Made by a program: the position numbers and the translations under genes. A stretch of 64,000 nucleotides of DNA, taken from NCBI GenBank assembly GCA_025093555.1, contig JAIWNF010000001.1, forward strand, positions 1,178,001 through 1,242,000. Direction: 5' to 3'. Source of the stretch: Circinella umbellata. Lineage: Eukaryota > Mucoromycota > Mucoromycetes > Mucorales > Lichtheimiaceae. The notes under the pieces were generated by a model. The model did no database searches. It saw only the letters and a list, made by a program, of their open reading frames with translations, and was not told the DNA's origin. Shown in pieces: positions 25,900-37,628 of this stretch (the stretch's first letter is position 1; the number at the start of each line of letters is the position of its first letter).

Positions 25900-27687
25900 A
25901 TGACAACTCAATCTTTTTGTTATCGACATCGACCTGATTTAAAAGAAGTTCGTGCTGAACCATCTCATGAAAACCTTTACAAGGTAAAAATCCATCTCAC
26001 TTTCTCTCTCTATCCTATTACGGATAGACCTTTACCATAAACTGCAATATTTTCTTGGAGTTAATAACAACAATAGTAATACTAAATAATCAATAATAAT
26101 AATAATAATAGGAACTCGCTTTATTACCTTTGGGAGATCAACAATCGATCGCAAAAGCATGGAACACTTTCTCTTCAGCACCAGCAACACAACGTCGTCT
26201 TATTTTACAAGGTTTATTAACTACATGTTGTACATCTCAACTTTCATTTCTTGCCACTTCTATTAAACCATTACTTTGTGTCGATTTCACTACTATTTTA
26301 CCAACGGAAATTTGTGTCAAGATCTTTTCTTATCTTGATGCTCAATCTTTATGCGTTGCTTGTCAAGTCAGTCAAAAATGGAAAGCTATTGCTGATGATG
26401 ATATTCTTTGGCATCGTATGTGTCAACAGCATATTGATAAGAAATGTCACAAATGTGGTTGGGGTTTACCTTTACTTCAAAAACGTCGTATTGTTCGTTT
26501 GGAAAGTAATCACCATCATGATCACGATCATCATGTCAAGCATGATAACAACACCACTACTACAAACAATACCATGATTATTCGAAAACGTCCTGCTAGT
26601 AGTCATGATGATACTGTCGCACCACCTACAGCAAAACGATCCGATCGTAAACCATGGAAACAAGTATATAGTGAACGTCTCGTCGTTGAACGTAATTGGC
26701 GTAAACACCGACATACCACTCGTAAATTACAACAACCTGAAGGTGTTTTATGTTTACAATATTGTGATGCTCAAAATATTCTTATTACTGCCGGTTCGTT
26801 GGATGGTACAGCCACTGTATGGGATCTTGAAACTGGTAAAATTCTTCGCGTCCTTAAAGGTCATTCAAGATCGATTCGTGCGCTTCAATTTGATGATACC
26901 AAACTTGTAACAGCTTCGGTAAGAAAAGGAACACATTAATATGTATTTATAGACTGTTTTTTTTTCTGATAACTAATAATAATACATTCATTTATAGATG
27001 GACCATACCTTAAAAATTTGGAACTATCATACGGGTCAATGTATTCGTACTTTAGAAGGTCATACCGATGGTGTTGTTCACCTTCATTTCGACTCTCGTA
27101 TCCTTGCAAGTGGATCCGCCGATGGTACTATCAAAATCTGGAATTTCCAAACCGGTCAATGCTTTGCACTGACAGGGCACAGTGACAAAGTCACTCATGT
27201 TCAGATTTATCAACACACGAAATTAGTTTCTGCAAGTGTTGACGGTACCATGCGATTATGGGATTTAGAAAAACGATCGTGTTTACGCGTTTTTAGAGGT
27301 CATATGGGGCCTGTTCAAGTCGCTATTCCTGGTTGTCTACAACAACAAGGTGAAGAAGAAGTTATAATGTCCGCTTCATTAGATCGTACTATTCGTATTT
27401 GGTCCATGGAAACCGGAAAATGTATTCGCACTTTATTAGGTCACACAGATGGTGTTACTGCTTTGGCTTATGATAAATTACGTTTAGTATCTGGTTCTCT
27501 GGATGGTACTGTCAAACTTTGGGATGTTGCAAGTGGATTACCCATGTATTCATTAGAAGAAGGTGACGAAACTGCAAAAAGTATTACTTCAGTTAAATTA
27601 AGTGATGCTAAAGTAGTGAGTGCTTCTCACCGAGGTGAAATATCTATTTTTGATTTTTCAAAGGTTTTATCTTCATCAACGAGTTAA
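25900..27687 (+). CDS. MET30: F-box/WD40 protein, Met30/SconB type (SCF ubiquitin ligase receptor)
   Basis: Substrate receptor of an SCF ubiquitin ligase; in ascomycetes this family represses sulfur assimilation by controlling Met4-like activators. Three exons: 25900-25983, 26112-26918 and 26998-27687, giving 526 aa. The F-box is at about 88-132 (TTILPTEICVKIFSYLDAQS ... CQVSQKWKAIADDDILWHRM). It is followed at about 140-148 by CHKCGWGLPLL, a Met30-type signature. A His/Asp/Asn-rich linker (~158-185) precedes KPWKQVYSERLVVERNWR. WD40 repeats fill about 210-520, with recurrent SGSxDGTxxxWD and GHTDGV units, enough for a seven-bladed propeller. The exon 3 splice falls cleanly between repeat strands. 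The family is firm; the sulfur-control role here is inferred from orthologues. Confidence 0.92.
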
Positions 27688-28122
27688 AAAAGAAAAACAA
27701 TTCTTCTGTATAAAGAAAATTCGAACCCTCTTCTCCCAAAACAATGGCCTTGTAAAAAAAGAAATATACCCATAACCTGCACACCCTATTTACTAACTTC
27801 CATACATACATTCACATTTATACATATAAAAAAACCATGTACACACACATACATACAATACATACAAACAATTATTAATAATAATAGTAATAATAATAAT
27901 AATAAACAAAAAAATAAAAACCCATGCATTATAATCACTTAAACAAGTTCAAACTTTTCAAGGGAGGAAAAAAAATCTTGTTTGGATTCTCTTTTTCTTT
28001 CTCTTTTTCTTTCTCTTTTTCTTTTTTTTTTATTTATTTGCATACTATATAAACGAAAACACTACTTTGTTGTTTAACCCCCCCCCTACTCTTTATTATT
28101 TACATAACAACAACTTCACAAA
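27688..28122. other. Intergenic: 3' end of MET30-like gene and cytochrome c promoter
   Basis: Contains simple-sequence tracts: acatacat-type repeats at 27835-27870, AAT repeats at 27875-27905, and a long CTTTTT repeat at 27985-28032. A TATA element at 28046-28053 and a C9-like run at 28078-28086 precede the cytochrome c start. Confidence 0.6.
28046..28053 (+). promoter_or_regulatory. TATA box of cytochrome c gene
   Basis: A TATATAAA match lies 70 bp before the start codon, just downstream of a long pyrimidine tract. This is the expected position for a strong fungal TATA promoter. Confidence 0.55.
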
Positions 28123-28533
28123 ATGGGTGCACCTGAAGGAAACGCTGCTAAAGGAGCAAAACTTTTCAAGACACGTTGTGCTCAATGTCATACTGCTGAA
28201 GCTGTAAGATAATGTTTTATATATAATATTCGATATATTAGAAACAAAAGAAAAAATTAATAATATATAAATATATATTATCTATAGGGAGGAGCCAATA
28301 AAGTAGGTCCTGCACTTCATGGATTATTTGGTCGTCAATCAGGTCAAGTAGCTGGTTTCTCATATACAGATGCCAACAAGAACAAAGGTGTTGTATGGAA
28401 TGATGAAACTCTTTTTGATTATTTGGAAAATCCTAAAAAATATATTCCTGGTACCAAAATGGCTTTTGCTGGTTTCAAGAAACCTCAAGATAGAGCTGAT
28501 GTGGTTGCCTTTTTGAAAGAAGAGACAAAATAA
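28123..28533 (+). CDS. CYC1: Cytochrome c
   Basis: Mitochondrial intermembrane-space electron carrier between complexes III and IV. Two exons, 28123-28203 and 28288-28533, give 108 aa, the usual length. The covalent haem motif CAQCH (C19, C22, H23) and the axial Met in GTKMAFAG (M85) are present. [15 protein letters not shown] and [32 protein letters not shown] are canonical. There is no presequence, as normal for this protein, which uses haem lyase-dependent import. The intron falls immediately after the CXXCHTAEA segment. The gene is convergent with TRM1 (311 bp apart). Confidence 0.98.
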
Positions 28534-28844
28534 TAATAAAAAAATATCGTTTTAGAAACGTTATACGTACTTTTTTTATCTCTAAAACAATCGAAACTTT
28601 TTTTAGTGGTTTGTGTAATGATTGTGTTGCATGAAAACCGGTTTTCTTTTTTATTCTCTCACATGCGGCCGGGACGGAACAAGAAATATATAAAACCACG
28701 GATCGGGATTAAGTTCCGAAAATTATTTTATTGAATGAAGTTTATATATGAATGTATTTGTGTATAGTAATAGTTTATAGTTAATATGGGGAAAGGAGGA
28801 GGAGGTTGGAAAGAGTGTAATTTATAAATAAAAGTTCTTTTTTT

Positions 28845-31036
28845 TTATTGATCATCTTGCTTTCGCTTTTTACCAGCGCGTGCTTTAGGACCCCAGTTAG
28901 GAGTAGGGTTTAATTGATATCTCACAAGTTTAACTGATTGGGATTTCGATACAGCATCTGGATGTCGTGTAAAATCGACTTCAATACTATTTTATATATA
29001 GTAAACAATTCATTAGTATATATAAATAGTAGGTGAAAGATAATAAAATTCCCTTACCTTGGTTCTTTAGCAAGAATAGCACGAGCAGGTGAATTTTCTG
29101 CAATATTTGCCATAGTAACAGGATGTTTTTTAACAAAAGCTCTTAAAATATCCCACATAATATGAGAAGGAGCATCTGTTTTAATAGTAGCAGGTCCACA
29201 GTGAGATCCAGATACTTTATAACCAGCATTTAAAATCGCAGAACTTTTAAAATATATTTAAAATATATTAATAGAGTAGTCATTAATAATTTGTTAGAAA
29301 AAAAAAACTTACTTGAGATCAGTTAAAGGAATGCTTGTACAATGAATAGTACCACAAAGTCTTTGTAAAGTCCAATAAAGAGGTGCATCCAATTCTTCAC
29401 TAATTACAGATACCATACCCTTCATACGTGTATGTGTTCCATAATTAGATTCATTTGCATTCACATGTTCAAGCATCTTATTTACAAATTCTTTATCATG
29501 TAAAGGTCCACCCCATGCAGGTCCACCAATCTATTAAAAAAAGGGATATCTGTTAATACATGGGATAGATCACGAACATACATAATACATTTGATATATT
29601 ACATGATGAGTACTACCACAGTTTCTACAATGTTCATCTACGGGTGGACCGGTACCAGGAACATGGCGTTCATTTCCATTTTCTTTATATTGAATTTTTC
29701 CAAGAGGTTGTACAGCATAAGAATGACAACCAGAACATTCATACATGATAGCTGTTTTACTTGCTGCTTTCTTTACACCTTGAGGTGAAGTATAAACACG
29801 TACGAAGACGCGAAGATAGAAATCAATACTGCATGACATGAGAGGAACAATATGACGACGATAACGTCCAGCTGAGGTTTGTAATGTATTAAGAACAAGA
29901 CGTAATGCCATTTCATGAGGGAACATACCCTTTAATGGCATACCATTATACTTGCCGAAGCTACATTGTATAAATAATAAGTATCCTGGTATTTTTTTTA
30001 CCAAATATATAATCAAAATATAATTACCAAGTTTCGGGATGCATCGAACCAGTCAAAATAGCAAGATCAGTACATGTTACACACAAAAGACCTAAAGAAT
30101 AAAATAGATTGAGAATCAAACTTTTTCAAATCCATCCCTTTTCCTTTTCCTTTTATATAATATTTACATACCTCCTTCAGAAACAGCTTGTACAGCACCA
30201 TCAATAAATGGAGCAGCAGCACCGTAAGGATCTAAATCTACCACATCATATTTTTGACCATTTCCAATAGTACTATACATTACTTGCCTATATCATATAA
30301 AAAATATGAATTGAACTGAGTTATCCATTTCCCATAAATGATATCCGAGTAAAATACATATAAAAGAATCTTCTTACATGGCATCACCCTGATTAGGTCG
30401 TACAAGTTCTTCTGTCAATTCATTATATTTGATATTACGTTTAATGGATTCAACAGCTTCTGCTTCTAAATCATTTGCTGTCACTTGTTTCAAATTGGGA
30501 ATTTCTTTAGCATATCGAATAGATCTTAATCCACTTGCTGCCAGCGCTTCAAGGATAGTAAATGATTCAGATTCAATATGAGTTTTAAGATGTTTTTCTG
30601 CTGCTTGTTTTGCTTCTTCATCTATGAAAAGATTATATATATTTTAAAACTAAAATAAACAACAACAACAAAAATTATTGACACCCGAGATCTTTTTTTT
30701 TTTTGCTTTCTTACTTTTAGCATTATTAATTTTCTTTTCAATACGTGCTCGTTTTTCACCTAAAAAGATTTCACTCCATGTTCGAATAGCAGCAATCGAC
30801 ATGTCACGATTAAATTCTTGTACAGGATTATAAAAGACTTCATTTCCTTTAGGGAAAAGAATGGTTGCTTTGCCTTCTGTCACAGGTGTATATAATGAAA
30901 TATCAATGTCATTACTCGATGGCGTAGTTTTTGAAGCAGTAGCAACAGCTTCTGTTGCATGGATGGTAGGGGTTTCTTTAGTTGCCATGCCTAATTGTCT
31001 TGTCAATTTTGTTAAAGTACGAAAGAAACGTTGCAT
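28845..31036 (-). CDS. TRM1: tRNA (guanine26-N2)-dimethyltransferase
   Basis: Forms m2,2G at position 26 of tRNAs with SAM, in nucleus and mitochondria. Eight exons: 31036-30715, 30621-30378, 30287-30172, 30091-30028, 29960-29603, 29530-29313, 29243-29058 and 28986-28845, giving 549 aa. Key features: [25 protein letters not shown] at the N-terminal side, [17 protein letters not shown] (SAM site), [16 protein letters not shown] (catalytic DPYG), VTCTDLAIL, and a zinc-binding set with CSGCHS and CRNCGS. A second in-frame ATG (MATKE) lies 16 codons into a basic, acid-free leader. This matches the known yeast arrangement where the long form goes to mitochondria and the short form to the nucleus (inference here). 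The C-terminus is basic ([10 protein letters not shown]), a likely nuclear signal. Confidence 0.95.
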
Positions 31037-31298
31037 AAAAATAGATATTCCAAGCCACCCCTTCTTTTTCCTCCCCCCCTTATCATTTTTAACTTTATCA
31101 CCGAATATAATAAGAAATTTATTACTATTTGTGGGTTATTAAATGACTTTAATTGTCTATAATAAATAATAAAAGTGATAGGACTTTATAAATAAAGATA
31201 TAAAGATATATATATGTGTATAATATAATACAGTAAACATGGGTTTAAATAAATAATAAAGTAGGTGGTGGGAAAGGGAATTGTTCAAAAGGATGATT

Positions 31299-33138
31299 TT
31301 ACATAAGTGCATAAGCAGCTATTATTGAAACCAAAGACATCATTGTGGTATATTTTATCTTTGGAGAGAGTGATTCTAATCCTTGAAATGCCATGGCATT
31401 CATTACATTTGTATCCAAGAAACTAAATCCAGAAAGTCCTGGATTGGTTCTTGTATCATTATTCACAGGAATCGAAATATAATACATTTGCTTTTGTCGA
31501 CTAGCAACGTTATCTCCCCAAATCCATTGAGCACTATTGGATTCTGAAATCATACCCGCTTGTGCAGGTGGATTATCCACTTTGGTAATATTTACTGCTG
31601 GTTCATATTCTAATCGACCTTGACTATATTCACCAATAGACATACCATATGTTTGATTCGTCTTGATTTGATTGGCTATATCTACAGGTGTTGTCATATT
31701 TACATCATGTGTAATAATTTCACTTGCTTGGGTTGTAAGTACTTGAGCAACAGCTAATCGATGTGTGGGATTTTGTAAGGCAGGATATCCATCCAATGTT
31801 AAATTATATTGCAATGAATTAGGTTGTAAGGGTACACCTTCTGTCATATTAATTTGTAAATTACTTGAACGCCAGGTTAAATGAACATTAAATGGTTGTT
31901 GTGTACGTGAATGAGTCAAGTTACGACCCACTGTTGTATATTCATAATACCATAACGATTGATTCGTTGGCATGGAATGATTATTGACAGCAATGCGAGT
32001 ATCCCATTGAGCATTGCGTAAATCAGCAGTTGAAACCAAAGCTTCATTGGCATCGTAAAAACCATTCTGGTTCACATCATCAAATTCAATAATATGAGAA
32101 AACGTTAAACGGTAAGCGAAATCAGCAGGATTAGCAGAAGGATCAGAAGAGGAGAAATAACCGTGATCGGCCATGGGATAATCATATAAAGTCGTCATGT
32201 TGAATGTGTAATAATAATTGTCTTCATCGCTAGTATTTTCAGTACCGTTCAATATAGCATATCCATCGTTACTAGCTGCTGATAATTGAGGTGCATAATA
32301 AGCGCCGTCATTATGATTGAATCGATGATAGGCACCATAGAAACCAACAAATGCAAATGCTGGGATAATGGACCAATAAATAAGTCCTGGATTATATCCT
32401 CCAACCCATCCACCTGTTCCACGACTATACCCACCCGTGTGTGTTGTAGGATAATTGGTATAAGTTGCTATTTTAAGAATTAAAAAAAATAGATAAAAGA
32501 ATTAGTTTTTCATGAAAACTCTGTAAAAAAAACAGAAAAAATCATTCATTTACATACTTCTTGTATTTCCATATCTCATGGAGGGTGCACCAGCTGCAAA
32601 TCCACCATAACCACCTTTTGGATAACCTGCACTACCAGAAGGATAGGTATAACCTCCTGCTCTTGTACCAACAGCTTGACCTGGCTGTGTCATGGCACTA
32701 TTACCTAAATAAGTATAGTAAATAAGTTTTTTTTTAGTATATCTAAAATAATGACTTCTTCCGATCCTTCAATATTCAATCAAATAAACTTTTTTTTTTA
32801 CCTCCATTAACATTGCCATATCGACCTGAAGTGTTACTATTGGGTCGATTACCAGTAGCAGGACCTCTTCCTCCTCCGCCTCCACGGCCTCCGCCTCCTC
32901 CTCCGCCGCCACGGCCTCCTCCGCCGCCACGGCCTCCTCCGCCGCCACGGCCTCCACCTCCACCGCCTCGACCTCCACCACCGCCTTTACCAAGCGCAGC
33001 TAAATTAAAAAAAATAAAATGAGTTTTTGTAAAAAAAAAAAAATTATAATTTAAAAAAGAGAGAGAGAGAGAGATTAATTATAACATACTGGAAGCAAGG
33101 TATGCTATCATCAAAACAGTGATATTGGATATTTTCAT
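31299..33138 (-). CDS. Secreted/membrane Gly-rich protein, probable GPI anchor, EF-hand-like loop
   Basis: Not assigned to a named family. Four exons: 33138-33090, 32999-32802, 32704-32558 and 32467-31299, giving 520 aa. A signal peptide occupies the N-terminus (about residues 1-16). Exon 2 encodes an almost pure Gly-Arg tract with (GGGGR)-like units. Exon 3 is Gly/Tyr/Pro-rich. At about 158-178 lies a hydrophobic segment (GLIYWSIIPAFAFVGF), then an N-glycosylation-rich ectodomain. An EF-hand/dockerin-like loop DDVNQNGFYDANE sits at about 261-273. The hydrophobic tail (SLVSIIAAYALM) looks like a GPI signal. The product is probably at the cell surface or in an endomembrane. The two hydrophobic segments also allow a type I membrane topology. 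Function is unknown. Confidence 0.75.
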
Positions 33139-35499
33139 CGTTTATATGTTTTTTTTTATATATAAAACGATTCAATTGTTTCTCTTTCTTAAAAATGAAA
33201 AAAAAAAGGTCCAAAAAAAAGATGGGGGTTTTTAATAGAAAAAAAAAAAAGGAAGAAAAAAAGAAGCCCGGAATATTTTAACCCGCCTAAATATATAATT
33301 ATACATATCGGAGCATCAAAAAAGAAAAAAAACTTGGTAATTCTCCCAAGTTGGCTAATGGGGAAACTAATCCTTATAAAGTGATTTCAGCCACAATCAA
33401 TACCAAAAAAGGATACTTCTTAAAATCGTGGTGGCGAGAGTAAAATAGAAAAAAAAACCCTTTTTTTCCCACTTTTAAAGTCATTTTTCTTAAGAAACTT
33501 TCTTTTATTTTGACACTGTGATTATCATTTGAATAATAATAATGACAATACTGTTTATTTGTTATATTTCAAGGAGTTAACTACAATAAGTAATACGACT
33601 AAAAGGTACAATTTTTGCTGTGTAGCCGATAGTCGCGCGTGCTGAGCAAAACTTTTTTTTCTACTATTTACGGGTTCCCTAAGCTACGTATTTTTTTTCT
33701 TCCTACCCCTTTACTCAGTGTAGTACAAAGTTGAGAACATGATGTTAGAGTTAAAAAGGAACTTTCCCATCCTTTATGATCATATAGTAAAGCAAATATA
33801 AATATAATCGTTAATAAAAGTTTGATCATTGATCATCAATAACAGCATATACACGCATCATAAATGAAACATATCAAAATGTTAGAATGCAATTAGAACA
33901 ACTACTGTATAGAATTACCAAATACCTGGTATATAAACTATTATGTCATTCTTGTTACGTACCTAATGAATTAAAAAAATTAAACCTTTTTTTTTTGTCA
34001 ACAATAATCATCATAGTGTACATTTTTCCTGTGTTACAATATAATTTGTTTTGTGGTCATTCTTGCTAATATTGAATGATATAAAAGCATATATATATAT
34101 ATACACATATGGTCTTATACGCAGGTCTTGTGAATGAATCATTGTTTTACTTGTGCTTAGAACCTCTCTGCTTTTGTTCCTTGAAACACAGTTTTATTTA
34201 AATCTATTTTTTCAGTTCAATTACATATCATATTTTGGCCGAACATGTCCATTTTGATAATCTTAGTTTTTTTGAATGAACTCAATTTTTTTTTCTATTT
34301 GTTTATTTGCCAAAAAAAAAAACCCAGGTAAATATCTAGGTACAGTTGATCCCGATTATCCTTTTATTCTCATTCAATGAGTTGGATTGATATGTCATAC
34401 TCTTCATTTAATGTATATATATATATACATGGTAGTACAAACAGTACGTAAATCAAAGCATCTGAATAATTAAAAATAGTAAAGCGTCCTTGTTTTGTTA
34501 TGGACGGACGATTACTACGTTGTCTTCCAGTCTTTATTTTTTTTGGAGACAGGGCGAGTACGAAGTCATAGTAACTATAATATTGATATTAGTAATTTTA
34601 GTTTTTAATCGTTGTATTCTTACGTAGCTCAAAGATATGCATAATTTATAAACTGACCTTGCGGTCGAGACACCGAGTCGTGCTCAGCGCTCAGCATTTT
34701 AGAAGGGATGATATATACAAAAAAGGATTATACTTAACAGTTGGTAATGCGGTCTTCAATATATTTGTAAAAGAAAATTCTGTTTTTCTTAAAATCGTTT
34801 TCTAAGAAAGAAAAAAAAAATAGAGTAAAAGCTATACAGCACTTTTACATGTTCTAATTTGTAATGATCATAAACATCCGCTTTTAAACCACATCATTAC
34901 TCTATCCTATGTTGTATTTCTTCGTTTCACCTTTTGCAAAAACTATACTTTCATAGCATTTACGTATTTGATTTTTACATTAGATACAAATAATATGTAT
35001 ATAATTACTACGCGAAAAAAATGCTTCTACAGTTTTTAGACATATGATGTTATATAGTTACTATTTATTTATCAATTAACATAACTATTACCTTCCATGA
35101 CAAGTATGTGATGGAATTTATGTAACTTTGATGCCGCAGCGACACTCTTTAATTACATATCTTTGAGAAAGATGGAACTAAATGTTACGTATACGTAGTT
35201 GTGAATCTGTTTATTCCTGAAATAAAATAAACTACGTAGACTTTTTTTATATCCTTTCTAAACTATGTGTACGGGCTATCTTATTTTATCCGATTATGCC
35301 TAGACTAGGTTTTTATATATGTAATAAGAATAGATAAAAGGAATTATTCTATTTTATTTACGTATTATAAATATGATATTAACTCTAGATCATTCAAATC
35401 AATAATAAGAAAATCAAAACAAATAATAGTGTTTTAGTTGGTCTTACGTATTTATTATTATTGACGGAATTATGTTTTTGATGAAAATGAATGGAATAT
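33139..35499. other. Gene-poor spacer
   Basis: AT-rich sequence with no supported gene. Two short GC-rich islands stand out, at about 33621-33650 and 34655-34695 (the second contains gtgctcagcgctcagc). A pogo/Tigger-like terminal sequence cagttgatcccgattatcc begins at 34343 after a TA dinucleotide, with no visible partner nearby. The part next to 33139 is the promoter of the Gly-rich gene. Confidence 0.4.
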
Positions 35500-35519
35500 A
35501 TGTTTTATTATGGTAGTTC

Positions 35520-36290
35520 ACAACATTCTTCTCGCGCAAAACGTTGGGCTAGCTTGCGCAATTGAGTATACTTCTTAAACAATCCTTTGTTTTTATTTTT
35601 ATTTTCCAAGTTCAAAATAGTTGTTTCAATCCATCGCTTTTTTTTTTCTTCTTTACGTACTTCTCGATAAGTATTAATAAATTGCGATTCCGTTGTTTAT
35701 TATGTACGCGCGGCAGACTGTTTTGTTTTTTTTCAATGGGTTGGAGTAATAGTGAACTGGAAAAAGATGGGTTGTTTTTGTATATATTTTCCAAAGTTCT
35801 TCACAATAGATTGGACACTCCTTTTTTTTAAAAAAAATCGAATGGTTCGCTTTCTTGAGGTTTTGTATGGGACATATTCAATCAAAGTCTTGCTTAACCA
35901 TGTTGAGCTGCGTGTAGGCTTGACTACGAATGTCCTTCAAAGCAGCATTTTTTTTAATCTTGGTGTCCAAAAGATTTTCTATTTTAGACACACGTTTCGC
36001 AATCACGTTATGAGAGTAAGGTGAATGCCGGTTTCGTTGTCCAAGTTATTTCAAATGAATCAATGATGGTTGTTGTTTTGATGAAAAACGTGTGCAAAGC
36101 GCAAACAACAGCGGGTACAAGCTGTAAATGATTTGAAATATTTTTTTCTTCATTTCATTAGGCAGATACCAGCTCCACTGTGTTGTTCCCAGCTTTAACA
36201 AGCCAATTGGTTTCGTATTCGTGTTGCTTTTAAAATCCTTTTAATAATTCCAAGAGTTCCTTGGAAGTATGGTGAATACATATAACAATG
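35520..36290 (-). pseudogene. Decayed protein-coding relic
   Basis: Short protein-like segments in shifting minus-strand frames: one reading YETNWLVKAGNNTVELVSA near 36190-36240 and one reading NVIAKRVSKIENLLDTK followed by KDIRSQAYTQLNMVKQDFD near 35890-36010. Between them are stops and frame changes. Composition is less AT-skewed than flanking spacer. The family is not recognised. It may belong with the larger relic at 37629-39016 on the same strand. Confidence 0.35.
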
Positions 36291-36492
36291 ACCAGGACTG
36301 GATATTGATTCCAAAATTGACAATGCGTATTTCATCATTCTACGAAATTATGTCATGTTTGAAATGGGTTGTCTTTTGATCAGGATTGGAGGAAGGGTTT
36401 TCGTTATTTGTTTCGTGGCGAGACAGTACAGTCCATTAGATTTTGTTGGCCATTCAGTCGGTTTTGTAGTCTATCGACCGTAAAACTGAACG

Positions 36493-36553
36493 AAGGACTC
36501 ATTCGGCAAAGTCTCAGACTAGGAATTGAAAGGTCCTGGGTTCAACTTTTCAG
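36493..36553 (+). pseudogene. tRNA-Pro(AGG)-like fragment, possible SINE head
   Basis: The stretch contains CTAGGAA in an anticodon-loop position, then AGGTCCTGGGTTCAA, matching the extra-loop/T-arm (B box) layout of a fungal tRNA-Pro. An A-box-like AGGACTCATTCGG lies upstream. The anticodon stem and acceptor stem do not pair properly, so it is not a functional tRNA. A tRNA-derived repeat or a degraded tRNA gene are the options. Confidence 0.35.
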
Positions 36554-36599
36554 TAGTGATCATTTGTAACGTATCGATCTCGCGCATGGTCACCTAAAT

Positions 36600-37628
36600 A
36601 TAGTAAGTTACTATTAAGTATGGGCTATCTCTTCTTTTAAACGTGTTGGCTAATATTTACCAAAACTTTTTGACGCAACGATACGTACCGGTAACTTGTT
36701 TATCATTTAAGATCAATTTTCTCATGACGTCTGTACCTGGAGAATACTTTGGAGGTAGAGCAAATGACAAGAAGTTACCTAACATTTTATCTGGGGCTGA
36801 TGACATGGGGGGGGAGGTAACGTACTGTAGTACGTGATAGATACGTGGTAACGCAGGTAACATATTTTGTTACCTTCTTTTTGTTACCGCTGTGAGACCG
36901 AGGCGATGGGATTTGTTACCTCATTGTTGTCACCTTCTTGATTACGATATTGTGATTTTTATGAGTATACGTTGTAGTCTATGTACAACACAACGGGGAC
37001 CTTCATCAGCAACAATCGTCATATGCTTCCCTTCATTTAACCTTATTATTACTGGATTTACAATGCTGCTGAGGGTTGGTGTTGTTTTCATATTATTTCG
37101 GGAAGCAGCAGCATGTTCGTCCCTAAGTACCCCCATTGTTTTTACAGCCTCTGAGGGAGGCTTCCTAAAGTTACACAATATTAAATACAGTAAGTGACAT
37201 TGATTACTATTTACGTTGCTTCACTTTATATTACTTACAGCAACAGTAGCGTGAAATTCTACAAATAGAACTAACGAGGCGTTTTTTTTCAAAATAATTA
37301 ACAGGCACCTCGACACGCTGTTCCTTATTCATTACGAACACTCCTGGCGCCTGTACCGACATATGCTCCAATGGCGAACTGCATCACCTAGATACCAAAA
37401 AAAAAAGTCAAAAAAAAAAAACTAATATGGAACATATGGAAAACAATAATAGTCGATCTTACCATGGCCATGTAGAAAATGCACCTTTAACTTTTGGGTA
37501 TCAAATGATCCCTTTGAATATTTTTGTGCTTATTGTTTGTATTATAGCAGGCATACCGAACATAGCTTTATAATGATCAAAGCTGGCCTTCACGTTACTA
37601 TTACTTCTATAGCCATTTGATGCTTCAC
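36600..37628. other. Relic-bearing spacer
   Basis: Open frames on both strands at 36643-37197 have protein-like stretches; the minus-strand one at 36942-37178 includes GVLRDEHAAASRNNMKTTP. None has a recognisable domain. The block 36800-36935 is rich in GTTACC/GGTAAC words in both orientations, giving local inverted repeats. Probably degenerate repeat DNA. Confidence 0.3.

Noticed and set aside
27711..27735. Reverse B-box-like ttcgaaccc suggesting a minus-strand tRNA
   Set aside because: No A box, anticodon stem or acceptor stem could be formed around it.
32769..33022. Glu/Val/Ala-repeat minus frame and polyproline plus frame
   Set aside because: Both are alternate-frame readings of the GGC/GGT-rich (GGGGR) exon of the surface protein. 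The Gly-Arg frame is the one that joins its neighbouring exons with correct phase.
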